NCBI RefSeq assembly: GCF_002205645.1
Contig: NZ_NIOF01000001.1
Span: 930,001 to 994,000, forward strand
DNA: 64,000 bases
Origin: Roseateles aquatilis
GTDB lineage: Bacteria > Pseudomonadota > Gammaproteobacteria > Burkholderiales > Burkholderiaceae_C
Direction of reading: 5' to 3'
Part shown: positions 57,038-64,000 of the stretch, piece after piece
Layout of the letters: every line of letters begins with the position of its first letter
Position numbering within the stretch: position 1 is the first letter of the stretch
Notes under the pieces: generated by a model
Databases searched by the model: none
What the model was told of the DNA's origin: nothing
What the model saw: only the letters and a program-made list of their open reading frames with translations
Position numbers and translations under genes: made by a program

Positions 57038-57472
57038 CTCAAGTAAACAGTTGGAACTAGAAGGAAGGTGACGCGCATCACTGACCCGCACTGTGCCCAT
57101 CGACGTTTGACCGCGCGACCGCTATTTGGTTGGGTTTGTGGTCGCGTTCACACCTCGCCCTGACAATCGTTCGAAACATGTGCGTGGGCTCACACTTTTG
57201 AAAATTCGGGTGTGAATGCGTTCACATCGTTGGCCGCCCGGCCCCTCCTCTCCGCACCTCTCCACCCCTGCCAGCCCGCCACGGTCCCGACATCCCGAGA
57301 CATGCGCTCCCCCGATGCCGATGAGCCCCGTCTCGCTGGCCGCGCTTGATGGAATTTCTGTTCTTTGGCTTCGCACCAGGAGTTCCTCGAAACCGGCAGA
57401 CGCCGCGGCGCGCCCCGAACACCCCGGCATTGCCACCACCCAGATGTCGGGACGGACTTCGACATAGGCCGC
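57038..57472. other. intergenic region with TTCACA/TGTGAA repeats
   Basis: This 435-bp gap contains no supported gene. Between 57144 and 57230 there are two near-identical GCGTTCACA(C/T)C copies (57144 and 57218), an inverted GGTGTGAA (57209-57216) and a related CTCACACT (57189). Such a cluster fits an operator or iterons for the neighbouring replication-type protein. The remaining 240 bp show nothing I can assign. Confidence 0.45.
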
Positions 57473-58900
57473 TCAGCCCTTCAGGTAGCCGGCGACGGTG
57501 CTGCGCCCAACGCTGAGTGCGCACGCGATGGCGGACTGGCTCAGGCCCTGTACCCTGAGCTCGCGCGCCTGGTGGCGCTTGTCCGCCGACTGCTGAAGGT
57601 AGGCCACGCGCTCGATGGCTCCGGCCGCGCGGCGGGCTGCGCGATGCCGCTCCGTGTTGCGGCGCCGGGTTTCGTCGGCGGGCAGGATGGTGGCGAGCTG
57701 CCGCGCCTCTTCGTCGGTGATGCCCAGCCGGTCGACCAGGGTCGCGTTCTTGAACCAGTAGCACGGGTCCCGGGATTTGCCCTCGTACTCGACCATCTCT
57801 CCGCGAGCCGACGCCTCGGCGCGCGCAATGACGGCGCTGACGCAGGAGCGCACCTCTGCCGCTTGCCAGTCCGGCGCGAAGACGCTGGCGGCCAGGGTAT
57901 GGACTTCCTCTCGCAGATTTCGCACCAGCCGGGACTGGGCCAGGAAGCAGGCAGCCAGGAAAACAAAGGTGTTTCGCTGCCCGGCGGGCAGGCCATTGCC
58001 ATGACCGCGCAAGCTGGCCAGGGTGCGGAGGTCTTCCAGGCGGTCCCAGGCCAGTTGGGACGGGATGAGAGGGCGAGCCGATGCCTTGGCCAGCCCTCCG
58101 GCCGCTAGGCCGCCGGGCAGGACGACGAGCTTGCTGCGAACGGCCTCGCGGGCCTTCTGTTCACGGGCATCCTGCGCGCGCTGGGCATGGCGTGCAGCTC
58201 GCAATTCCGCGAGCTCGCGTCTGTCAAAGGGCAACAAGTGCTCAGCCAGAATGTCGAAGTCATAGCCAACCACGCCGGACGCCAACCGCTTACCACCCTG
58301 GGTGGGCGTCGTCGCACGGTGCAGCACGCGAATAAGCTCGCCCGAGCGGGAACTGTGAGAGCCCTCCAGGCGCAGCAGCTGCGTCGCGCCGAGCGCCGCA
58401 TCGTCCGCGCCAAAGTCCTTGAGCGCCGCGTTCAGCGCACGCTGGACCGCCGACCATCGCATCACGCCCGCTCTCGGCATGGCATCGGTCAGCAGCCATT
58501 TGGCCTGCAGGCCGCGCCCTGAGTAGACGACGACCGATGGCTCGGGCAGTTGGCGCTGCGAGCAGGCATAGAGCAGCTCTTCGAGTTGAGCCTCAGGTGC
58601 CAGGCCCTGCAAGCGCTCGACCTTGTAGGTGTCGAGGTCGGAGAAGGTCATTGGCATGCGCGCGAGGCTCACCAGCCGCCGATTGGGTTGGTGGAAAACG
58701 CCGACCGAGATGTAGCGGTCGGCCTGACCCAGATGGGCAGGCAAGGCGTCGGCCAACTGCGCCAGTTGGACCACGGTCTGGTTTCGCCCCGCCACGCGCT
58801 CGCGGCTGAACAGGCTCACGAAGCCGCGCTGGGACGGGTCGTGATAGAGGAGGGGCTCGGGTTCATCGAACCAAAGCGCGCGTTGGGCAAGGGCGGCCAT
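57473..58900 (-). CDS. replication/primase-like protein with C-terminal helix-turn-helix
   Basis: This 475-aa protein has a central part resembling primase or RepB-type replication proteins (PSVVVYSGRGLQAKWLLTDA, then GAdAALGATQLLRLEGSHSS) and ends in a helix-turn-helix of resolvase or sigma type (RVQGLSQSAIACALSVGRST). GGAGA precedes the ATG at 58898-58900. On an integrative element it could copy the excised circle. The match is by eye and the metal ligands of a primase are not all placed, so the activity is tentative. Confidence 0.6.
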   Translation of the reverse strand: MAALAQRALWFDEPEPLLYHDPSQRGFVSLFSRERVAGRNQTVVQLAQLADALPAHLGQADRYISVGVFHQPNRRLVSLARMPMTFSDLDTYKVERLQGLAPEAQLEELLYACSQRQLPEPSVVVYSGRGLQAKWLLTDAMPRAGVMRWSAVQRALNAALKDFGADDAALGATQLLRLEGSHSSRSGELIRVLHRATTPTQGGKRLASGVVGYDFDILAEHLLPFDRRELAELRAARHAQRAQDAREQKAREAVRSKLVVLPGGLAAGGLAKASARPLIPSQLAWDRLEDLRTLASLRGHGNGLPAGQRNTFVFLAACFLAQSRLVRNLREEVHTLAASVFAPDWQAAEVRSCVSAVIARAEASARGEMVEYEGKSRDPCYWFKNATLVDRLGITDEEARQLATILPADETRRRNTERHRAARRAAGAIERVAYLQQSADKRHQARELRVQGLSQSAIACALSVGRSTVAGYLKG

Positions 58901-59140
58901 CGGGGTCTCCGCAGTGCGGATAAATGCCGGTGCCTACACGTCGCATCGGTTCATCCGCGCCGCCCCTGTCTCTCCAGCCGACCAAAGCACGGAGACGGGG
59001 GCGTCTGTTTTAGGACCACACCGCGTGGCCCGTACTCGGCGTGTAGCGACGGGCGCTTTATTCCTGGCTGGCAACGGTGACCGGATTTCAGGCCGGCAGA
59101 TTTCCTGGCTACACGGGATACCAGGACACCCGGAGTACCC

Positions 59141-59779
59141 ATGGAATTTCTTTCGACGTTTGACGCACTGATGAAGTTGCGCCGAGGACGTGCGTTCTCG
59201 GCCAAGGACGTAGGAGAGCTGACTTCGTTGCTCGAGCAGCCGCTCGACATCCCAGCCCTGTTCGTCAGGGCACCCCACTGGCTGGTAGAGAGCCTCAACA
59301 GCGCGACGGACAGGAGTAAGCAGCAACTTGTCTTCCTCGAGGCCGATGACCGGAGCAACCCGCTCTTGGTCATCGTGATGCAGACCGGCTCAGCGCAGCT
59401 GAGGCTGGTGCTTCACCTCAATGACGCGCAGGTGCAGCACGTACTGCATCACGCGCTGGCCTGCGGTCTGCTCACGACGCTGGTATGCACTGAGCACGCG
59501 CCACTCTTTACGGGCGTGACCACGGCCGTGGAGGGGGAGGCTCAGGTGAAGCTCGCGGGCCTTCTTGACTCCGTCAAAGGAGTGACCGGCGACTTGAGCC
59601 GAGCGTTGCGGCTCGCTGCGGAGGTCACAAAGCCAGGCGACCTGCCGTCCGTGTTCAACGATACGGCCGTAATGGACGTTGTCACCGCACTGGTCGCAGG
59701 CGACGTCGACGAACTCTCTGACGACGCGGTGGCCGGGCTGACCCCGGGCATGCAGCCAACAGGAAATCGAGCGCATTGA
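59141..59779 (+). CDS. hypothetical protein of the element
   Basis: This 212-aa protein has no membrane segment or known motif. GGAG lies before the ATG at 59141. It is divergent from the replication-type gene; the 240 bp between them (58901-59140) presumably hold both promoters, which I could not define. Confidence 0.6.
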   Translation: MEFLSTFDALMKLRRGRAFSAKDVGELTSLLEQPLDIPALFVRAPHWLVESLNSATDRSKQQLVFLEADDRSNPLLVIVMQTGSAQLRLVLHLNDAQVQHVLHHALACGLLTTLVCTEHAPLFTGVTTAVEGEAQVKLAGLLDSVKGVTGDLSRALRLAAEVTKPGDLPSVFNDTAVMDVVTALVAGDVDELSDDAVAGLTPGMQPTGNRAH

Positions 59780-59852
59780 ATTGACTGAGCGGGGATGGGC
59801 AGCCATCCCCGCTTCTTCTGGCCGCGCGGGCCCAGCCACGAAAGGCAATATC

Positions 59853-60266
59853 GTGGCGTTGACCTCCGACGCAACCCTACTTAGATTGCAGCGGATGAGC
59901 TTTCCAGACGACGCAGACATCCTCGCCCGAAGTGAAGCCCTTGAGCGGCAGAGCTGCTCTCTGCTGGGCCGCGCGCTACAGGCGACATCCGGCGACGCGG
60001 TGTCCGTCAACGCCGCCTACCAAGCGGGCTACATCGCCCTGATGTCGGCGTTGTCCGTATCGGAGGTGGGCTCGTACAGCGACCACCCGAACAAGACTGC
60101 TGCAGCTCTGGGAGCGCAGCGCTTGCGGCTCAGCCCCGAAGACCAGTTGCTGGCACGGGATGGCGCTTCAACGTACTACTCGCCGGCTACGCGCTCGACA
60201 AGTGAGCTGAAGCAGCATGTCGGATGGGCGCGCCGCGCGCGTGCTGCGGCGGATTGGGCGCCGTGA
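59853..60266 (+). CDS. HEPN-like or unknown small protein of the element
   Basis: This 137-aa protein starts at a GTG (59853) with AAAGG seven bases upstream; a TTG at 59781 and an ATG at 59896 are alternatives. The central part (NAAYQAGYIALMSALSVSEV, then SDHPNKTA) resembles the helical AYxxxYxAL---G----HP pattern of HEPN-type proteins, without their catalytic RxxxxH. It follows the previous gene on the same strand. Function unknown. Confidence 0.5.
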   Translation: MALTSDATLLRLQRMSFPDDADILARSEALERQSCSLLGRALQATSGDAVSVNAAYQAGYIALMSALSVSEVGSYSDHPNKTAAALGAQRLRLSPEDQLLARDGASTYYSPATRSTSELKQHVGWARRARAAADWAP

Positions 60267-60381
60267 GCCGGTATCACCGTTGAAGCGTCGGCCCGAACCG
60301 CTCGAAAGATTGCACACAACCGTTCTCAAACTTCGTGAGAAGTTTTGAGAACTTCGTCACCCGGACCGCCCAGCCGGCAGT

Positions 60382-60555
60382 TCAGCGAAGCCCCTGACCG
60401 ACCTTCTTCGCGATGTCTTTCCGTATGAAGTACACCTTGCGAAAGTTGTGAATCTTGCGTGGCGCCGGCACGACGCCCTCGGCAATCATCCTGTAAAGGG
60501 TCCTGCGGCTGATTTTCAGCTCCTGGCACGCCTCTTTCACGGTCATCAAATCCAT
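60382..60555 (-). CDS. excisionase / AlpA-type helix-turn-helix protein
   Basis: This 57-aa protein is a small MerR-like DNA-binding domain (TVKEACQELKISRRTLYRMI, then AEGVVPAPRKI), the usual form of excisionases that help a tyrosine recombinase leave the chromosome. AGGAG precedes the ATG at 60553-60555. It lies at the right end of the element, facing inward, so that in the excised circle it would flank attP on the side opposite int. Confidence 0.85.
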   Translation of the reverse strand: MDLMTVKEACQELKISRRTLYRMIAEGVVPAPRKIHNFRKVYFIRKDIAKKVGQGLR

Positions 60556-60617
60556 TTCTTGCTCCTGGTTGGTTGCAAGACGGATAGGCACGGTTGTTTA
60601 GACGCCCGCAAGAACAT

Positions 60618-60640
60618 GCGTTTGGTGAGCGTTTGGTCTG
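60618..60640. repeat. candidate recombinase arm site, right end
   Basis: A tandem CGTTTGGT pair matching the left-end site at 20 of 23 positions, in the same orientation, lies 171 bp inside the right repeat. Confidence 0.6.
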
Positions 60641-60723
60641 GAAGGGGTGCCAATTGGCACGCTCTGACACACTGTTTCCCAATGCCATCGTCAGGCCAGC
60701 CAGCTCGAGTGCGGTATAAAAGC

Positions 60724-60765
60724 AAAAGTCCTTGTGTGATAAGTGACTATCACGCAAGGACTTTT
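60724..60765. terminator. bidirectional terminator at the right end of the element
   Basis: An 18-bp stem (60724-60741 with 60748-60765, one G-T pair) with A4 and T4 ends lies just downstream of the tRNA-Thr 3' end. It could end the tRNA transcript and isolate the element from it. Confidence 0.85.
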
Positions 60766-60810
60766 CAGAAACCCGCAGTGTCTTGACTCAGGACCCAGGG
60801 GCTGGATGGA

Positions 60811-60859
60811 TGGTGCCGGCTATCGGATTCGAACTGATGACCTACCGCTTACAAGGCGG
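60811..60859. repeat. attR: 49-bp repeat within the intact tRNA-Thr
   Basis: It is identical to 39076-39124 and covers the tRNA 3' half from the anticodon stem to CCA, so integration leaves the tRNA gene whole. Confidence 0.93.
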
Positions 60860-60886
60860 TTGCTCTACCAACTGAGCTAAGCCGGC
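60811..60886 (-). tRNA. tRNA-Thr (anticodon UGU)
   Basis: The 76-nt cloverleaf starts GCCGGCU, has the D arm AGCUCAGUUGGUAGAGC, the anticodon loop CUUGUAA with UGU, the T arm GUUCGAAUC and an encoded CCA. Its 3' half is the integration site of the element. Confidence 0.97.
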
Positions 60887-61022
60887 ACACGGAAAACTGG
60901 TGCGCCGCAATGATTGCGGCGCGGCTGCATTCTAGACGCAGCGACGGCACGTCTGGAGCGAAAACCGTCGCGCACCCCCTCGCCTGGACGGGGCGGCGCG
61001 CCGGCTCGCGCCTGGCGTCACC

Positions 61023-61562
61023 TCACTTGATGCGCTTCAACGCCGGACGGCCGCCCGACGGGCTGGTGCCCGGATCGTCGTCGTCCGGAGACGTCGACGC
61101 GCCGGATGCGGCCGCGGGATCGGCCTTGGGCGGTTGCTCGTCGCTGGCCGCGTCCGACGACGCCAGCCGCAGACCGCGCGACGCGCCCGGCGCCGGGCGC
61201 TGAGCCGCGGCCGAGTCGTCCGGCGTGGGCGGCGGGAAGGCCATGCCCTGGCCGTTCTCGCGCGCATAGATCGCCACCACGTGATCGACCGGCACGATGA
61301 TCTCGCGCGCCACGCCGCCGAACCGAGCCTTGAACTGGATCAGTTCATTGCCCAGGTCCAGGTTACTCGTGGCGTCGAAACCGACGTTGAGCACGATCTC
61401 GTTGTTGCTCACGTACTCCATCGGCACCTGTACCGTGCGGTCCACATGCACCGCGACATAGGGCGTGAAGCCGTTGTCGGTGCACCACTCGTGCAGGGCG
61501 CGGATCAGATACGGCCGCGTCGAGCTGGCGGCGATGGCGCCGCCGTCCTTGCTGTCATCCAT
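61023..61562 (-). CDS. sspB: ClpXP protease specificity-enhancing factor SspB
   Basis: This 179-aa adaptor carries ssrA-tagged proteins to ClpXP. The folded part is at residues 14-115 (STRPYLIRALHEWCTDNGFT, VLNVGFDATSNLDLGNELIQ, GGVAREIIVPVDHVVAIYAR), followed by a disordered tail that ends GGRPALKRIK, the ClpX-binding end. The start is the ATG at 61560-61562. It sits 14 bp after sspA, the normal order. Confidence 0.95.
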   Translation of the reverse strand: MDDSKDGGAIAASSTRPYLIRALHEWCTDNGFTPYVAVHVDRTVQVPMEYVSNNEIVLNVGFDATSNLDLGNELIQFKARFGGVAREIIVPVDHVVAIYARENGQGMAFPPPTPDDSAAAQRPAPGASRGLRLASSDAASDEQPPKADPAAASGASTSPDDDDPGTSPSGGRPALKRIK

Positions 61563-61576
61563 AGCGACGCAGTGTA

Positions 61577-62194
61577 TTACTTGCGCATCACCTTCTCGGA
61601 CGGCGTCAGCGCCTCGATGTAGGCCGGACGCGAGAAGATCCGCTCGGCGTACTTCAGCAGCGGCACGGCGTTCTTCGACATGTCGATGCCGTAATAGTCC
61701 AGGCGCCACAGCAGCGGCGCGATCGCGACGTCGAGCATCGAGAAATCGTCGCCCAGCATGTACTTGTTCTTCAAGAAGATGGGCGCCAGCTGCGTCAGGC
61801 GGTCGCGGATCTGCGAGCGGGCCTTCTCCAGTTGCTTCTCCGTCGGCTTGACGGCCTGGCCGCGGTTCTCCAGCACGTTGACGTGGGCGAACAGCTCCTT
61901 CTCGAAGTTGAACAGGAACAGGCGCACGCGGGCACGGGCGACCGGGTCTCCGGGCATCAGCTGCGGATGCGGGAAGCGCTCGTCGATGTACTCGTTGATG
62001 ATGTGCGACTCGTACAGGATGAGGTCACGTTCCACCAGGATGGGGACCTCGTTGTACGGGTTCATCAGCGCGATGTCTTCGGGCTTGGCGAACAAGTCGA
62101 CATCGCGGATCTCGAAGTCCATGCCCTTCTCGAACAGCACAAATCGGCAACGGTGCGAATAGGGGCAAGTGGTTCCGGAATAAAGCACCATCAT
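61577..62194 (-). CDS. sspA: stringent starvation protein A
   Basis: This 205-aa glutathione-S-transferase-fold protein binds RNA polymerase and changes transcription under starvation. It has the start MMVLYSGTTCPYSHRCRFVL, NEVPILVERDLILYESHIIN and a GST C-terminal domain. AGGAG precedes the ATG at 62192-62194. The order petB-petC-sspA-sspB is conserved in betaproteobacteria. Confidence 0.95.
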   Translation of the reverse strand: MMVLYSGTTCPYSHRCRFVLFEKGMDFEIRDVDLFAKPEDIALMNPYNEVPILVERDLILYESHIINEYIDERFPHPQLMPGDPVARARVRLFLFNFEKELFAHVNVLENRGQAVKPTEKQLEKARSQIRDRLTQLAPIFLKNKYMLGDDFSMLDVAIAPLLWRLDYYGIDMSKNAVPLLKYAERIFSRPAYIEALTPSEKVMRK

Positions 62195-62321
62195 GGCAGT
62201 GGACTCCTGATCGAAGCCTCGCGGCTTCCTCGTTATCTGACAAGCCAGCCAACGCCGGCGCAGTCAAGGACCAAACAAATGACAACGCAGTGGGGGCCTC
62301 CTCGGCGCCCCACTGCGCATG

Positions 62322-62341
62322 GGTCCGGCCAGGGCCGGACC
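62322..62341 (-). terminator. candidate hairpin(s) after petC
   Basis: GGTCCGGCC (62322-62330) pairs with GGCCGGACC (62333-62341), and a second 10-bp stem lies at 62286-62295 with 62308-62317. No T tract follows, so they may be attenuating or spacer hairpins rather than a terminator. Confidence 0.45.
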
Positions 62342-62348
62342 TTCGGAT

Positions 62349-63131
62349 TTACTTGACGTCCTTCCAGTAGGAAGCGTTCAAGCGCCAGGCGAACACAGTG
62401 AACCCCAGCAGGAACAGCACCACGATGATGCCGAGCCGGAATCGCAGACCTTGCGCCGGCTCGCCCATCCATTGAAGGTAGGCGACCAGGTCGGCGACGG
62501 TCTCGTCATACTGCTGCGGTGTCATCGTTCCGGGCGTGACCTGTTCGAAGCCCTTGAAGACATGCGCGACCTTGGCGGGGTCGTGCGGGTCTTTTTCTTC
62601 CTCGAACCTGGCGGTGCGGACGCCCTGGAGCTCCCACAGCACATGCGGCATGGCCACGCTGGGGAAGGCGAGATTATTCCATCCCGTGGCCTTCGTTTCG
62701 TCGCGGTAGTATTTTCGCAGGTAGGTATAGAGGTAATCCGCCCCCGTTCCCTTGCTGCCGTCGGCCCTGGATCGCGCGATCACGGTCAGGTCCGGCGGCA
62801 GCGCGCCGAACCAGTCCTTGGCCTGTTTCGGGTCCAGCGAGACCTTCATCGTCTCGCCCACCTTCTCTCCGGCGAACAGCAGATTGCCCTTGATCTGGTC
62901 GTCGGTCAGGCCGATGTCCTTCAGCCGGTTGTAGCGCATGAAACTGGCGCTGTGGCAGTTCAGGCAGTAGTTGACGAAGATCTTGGCGCCGTGCTGCAGC
63001 GCGGCCAGATCGTTCATCTTCTCGACGGGGAAGCGATCCCACTCGATGCCGCCCTCGGACGCGGACGCCGTCGACATCAGACCCGTGCCCAGGCACATGG
63101 ACGTCAGCAGCGTGGCGATGATTTTCTTCAT
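62349..63131 (-). CDS. petC: cytochrome c1 of the bc1 complex
   Basis: This 260-aa subunit of the ubiquinol-cytochrome c reductase has a signal peptide, the haem c motif CLNCH (Cys56, Cys59, His60), the axial Met region (AMPHVLWELQG) and one C-terminal membrane anchor (RLGIIVVLFLLGFTVFAW). It passes electrons from the Rieske protein to soluble cytochrome c. The frame is open upstream, but the ATG at 63129-63131 gives a proper signal peptide. petB lies 26 bp upstream. Confidence 0.95.
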   Translation of the reverse strand: MKKIIATLLTSMCLGTGLMSTASASEGGIEWDRFPVEKMNDLAALQHGAKIFVNYCLNCHSASFMRYNRLKDIGLTDDQIKGNLLFAGEKVGETMKVSLDPKQAKDWFGALPPDLTVIARSRADGSKGTGADYLYTYLRKYYRDETKATGWNNLAFPSVAMPHVLWELQGVRTARFEEEKDPHDPAKVAHVFKGFEQVTPGTMTPQQYDETVADLVAYLQWMGEPAQGLRFRLGIIVVLFLLGFTVFAWRLNASYWKDVK

Positions 63132-63157
63132 TCGTTCGACTCCGTGACGTTGGCGGT

Positions 63158-64000
63158 TCAATGCGGATGGAAGGTGACGCGGTCGGGTACGGGCTTGAAG
63201 GTGCCCATGCGGCTCCACCACGGCATCAGCAGGAAGAAGCCGAAGTAGAACAGCGTGCCCACCTGCGACACGAGCGTGCCCGCGTCCGACGGCGGCTTGA
63301 TGCCGAGGTAACCCAGCGCCAGGAACACGACGACGAAGATGCCGTACAGGTACTTGTGCCAGTTGGGGCGATAGCGAATCGACTTGACCGGGCTGTGATC
63401 CAGCCAGGGCAGGAAGAACAGGATGATCACCGCCCCGCCCATCACGACCACGCCCCAGAACTTGGCGTCGAAGGTCTTGAGCAGCGCGATGCCCACCAGC
63501 GCCAGCACCACCGTCGCGATCTTGCCCTTGGCCGAGAACGCGCCGCGCAGCACCGTCAGCACCGCCGCGGCCGCCACGACCACGCACAACACCGTGACCA
63601 TCACGTCGGTGGTGGCGCGCAGCATCGAGTAGAACGGCGTGAAGTACCAGACCGGCGCGATGTGCGGCGGTGTCTTCAGCGGGTCGGCGGGGATGAAGTT
63701 GTTGTACTCCAGGAAGTAGCCGCCCAGCTCCGGCGCGAAGAAGATGATCGCGGTGAAGGCCATCAGGAACAGGCCGACGCCGAACAGGTCGTGCACCGTG
63801 TAATACGGATGGAACGGGATGCCGTCGAGCGGCCGGCCCTGCGCGTCCTTCTTCGCCTTGATCTCGACGCCGTCCGGATTGTTCGAGCCCACCTCGTGCA
63901 GCGCGATGATGTGCGCCACCACCAGACCCAGCAGCACCAGCGGCACCGCGATCACGTGGAAGCTGAAGAAGCGGTTCAGCGTCGCGTCGCCGACGACGTA
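63158..64000 (-). CDS. petB: cytochrome b of the bc1 complex, 5' end outside the window
   Basis: The last 280 codons of the gene are present and the frame is open at the right edge (YVVGDATLNRFFSFHVIAVP). It contains the haem-binding HVIAVPLVLLGLVVAHIIAL, the Qo-site FAPELGGYFLEYNNFIPADP (PEWY appears as PEL-), and membrane helices of the C-terminal half. It oxidises ubiquinol and moves protons in the inner membrane. Full proteins have about 400-460 residues. Confidence 0.95.
   Translation of the reverse strand, partial: YVVGDATLNRFFSFHVIAVPLVLLGLVVAHIIALHEVGSNNPDGVEIKAKKDAQGRPLDGIPFHPYYTVHDLFGVGLFLMAFTAIIFFAPELGGYFLEYNNFIPADPLKTPPHIAPVWYFTPFYSMLRATTDVMVTVLCVVVAAAAVLTVLRGAFSAKGKIATVVLALVGIALLKTFDAKFWGVVVMGGAVIILFFLPWLDHSPVKSIRYRPNWHKYLYGIFVVVFLALGYLGIKPPSDAGTLVSQVGTLFYFGFFLLMPWWSRMGTFKPVPDRVTFHPH

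Overview
The window is high-GC chromosomal DNA from a betaproteobacterium of the order Burkholderiales, most like the Roseateles/Mitsuaria/Rubrivivax group. That placement is my inference. It rests on the hemP-hmuRSTUV-tonB-DUF2325 haem locus, the dciA-secA and sspB-sspA-petC-petB neighbourhoods, a Bug-type solute-binding protein and a PEP-CTERM protein. No database search was possible.

Layout. 1-2.7 kb: a gamma-glutamyltransferase-like enzyme and a small secreted Ala/Lys-rich protein. 2.4-12.3 kb: an iron/haem block of bfd and bfr on the minus strand, a candidate Fur site, then hemP, a TonB-dependent haem receptor, haem-degrading factor, haem ABC transporter, tonB and a DUF2325 protein on the plus strand, most of them overlapping or closely spaced. 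12.3-34.1 kb: mostly housekeeping genes (truD, a MocR-type regulator, prolyl oligopeptidase, PQQ glucose dehydrogenase, argJ, secA, dciA). Among them are three odder genes: an 845-aa protein resembling a NEL-type ubiquitin-ligase effector, a receiver-like protein without the acidic pocket, and a tandem fusion of two PEP-CTERM proteins. 34.1-38.9 kb: a FadR/FCD-type GntR regulator with two TTGT-N3-ACAA operators, divergent from a small catabolic operon (CMD-family protein, beta-hydroxyacid dehydrogenase, aldehyde dehydrogenase, Bug protein).

39.08-60.86 kb is an integrative element of about 21.7 kb inserted at the 3' end of a tRNA-Thr(UGU) gene and bounded by identical 49-bp repeats. Its left end carries a frameshifted tyrosine recombinase and its right end a small excisionase, with matching CGTTTGGT double repeats inside both ends. 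The interior holds a KfrA_N-like protein, a roughly 600-bp hairpin-packed stretch with no credible gene, a Replic_Relax-family protein, a replication/primase-like protein and defence cargo. The defence cargo is an ABC-three-component system (Cap4/DUF4297-like nuclease, middle component, zinc-hook SMC-like ATPase) and a type I restriction-modification operon (hsdM-hsdS-SIR2-hsdR) with a SIR2 NADase-type gene translationally coupled inside it. No conjugation apparatus was seen, so the element looks at most mobilizable.

60.8-64 kb returns to the core chromosome: the intact tRNA-Thr, sspB, sspA, petC and the 3' part of petB, which runs off the window.
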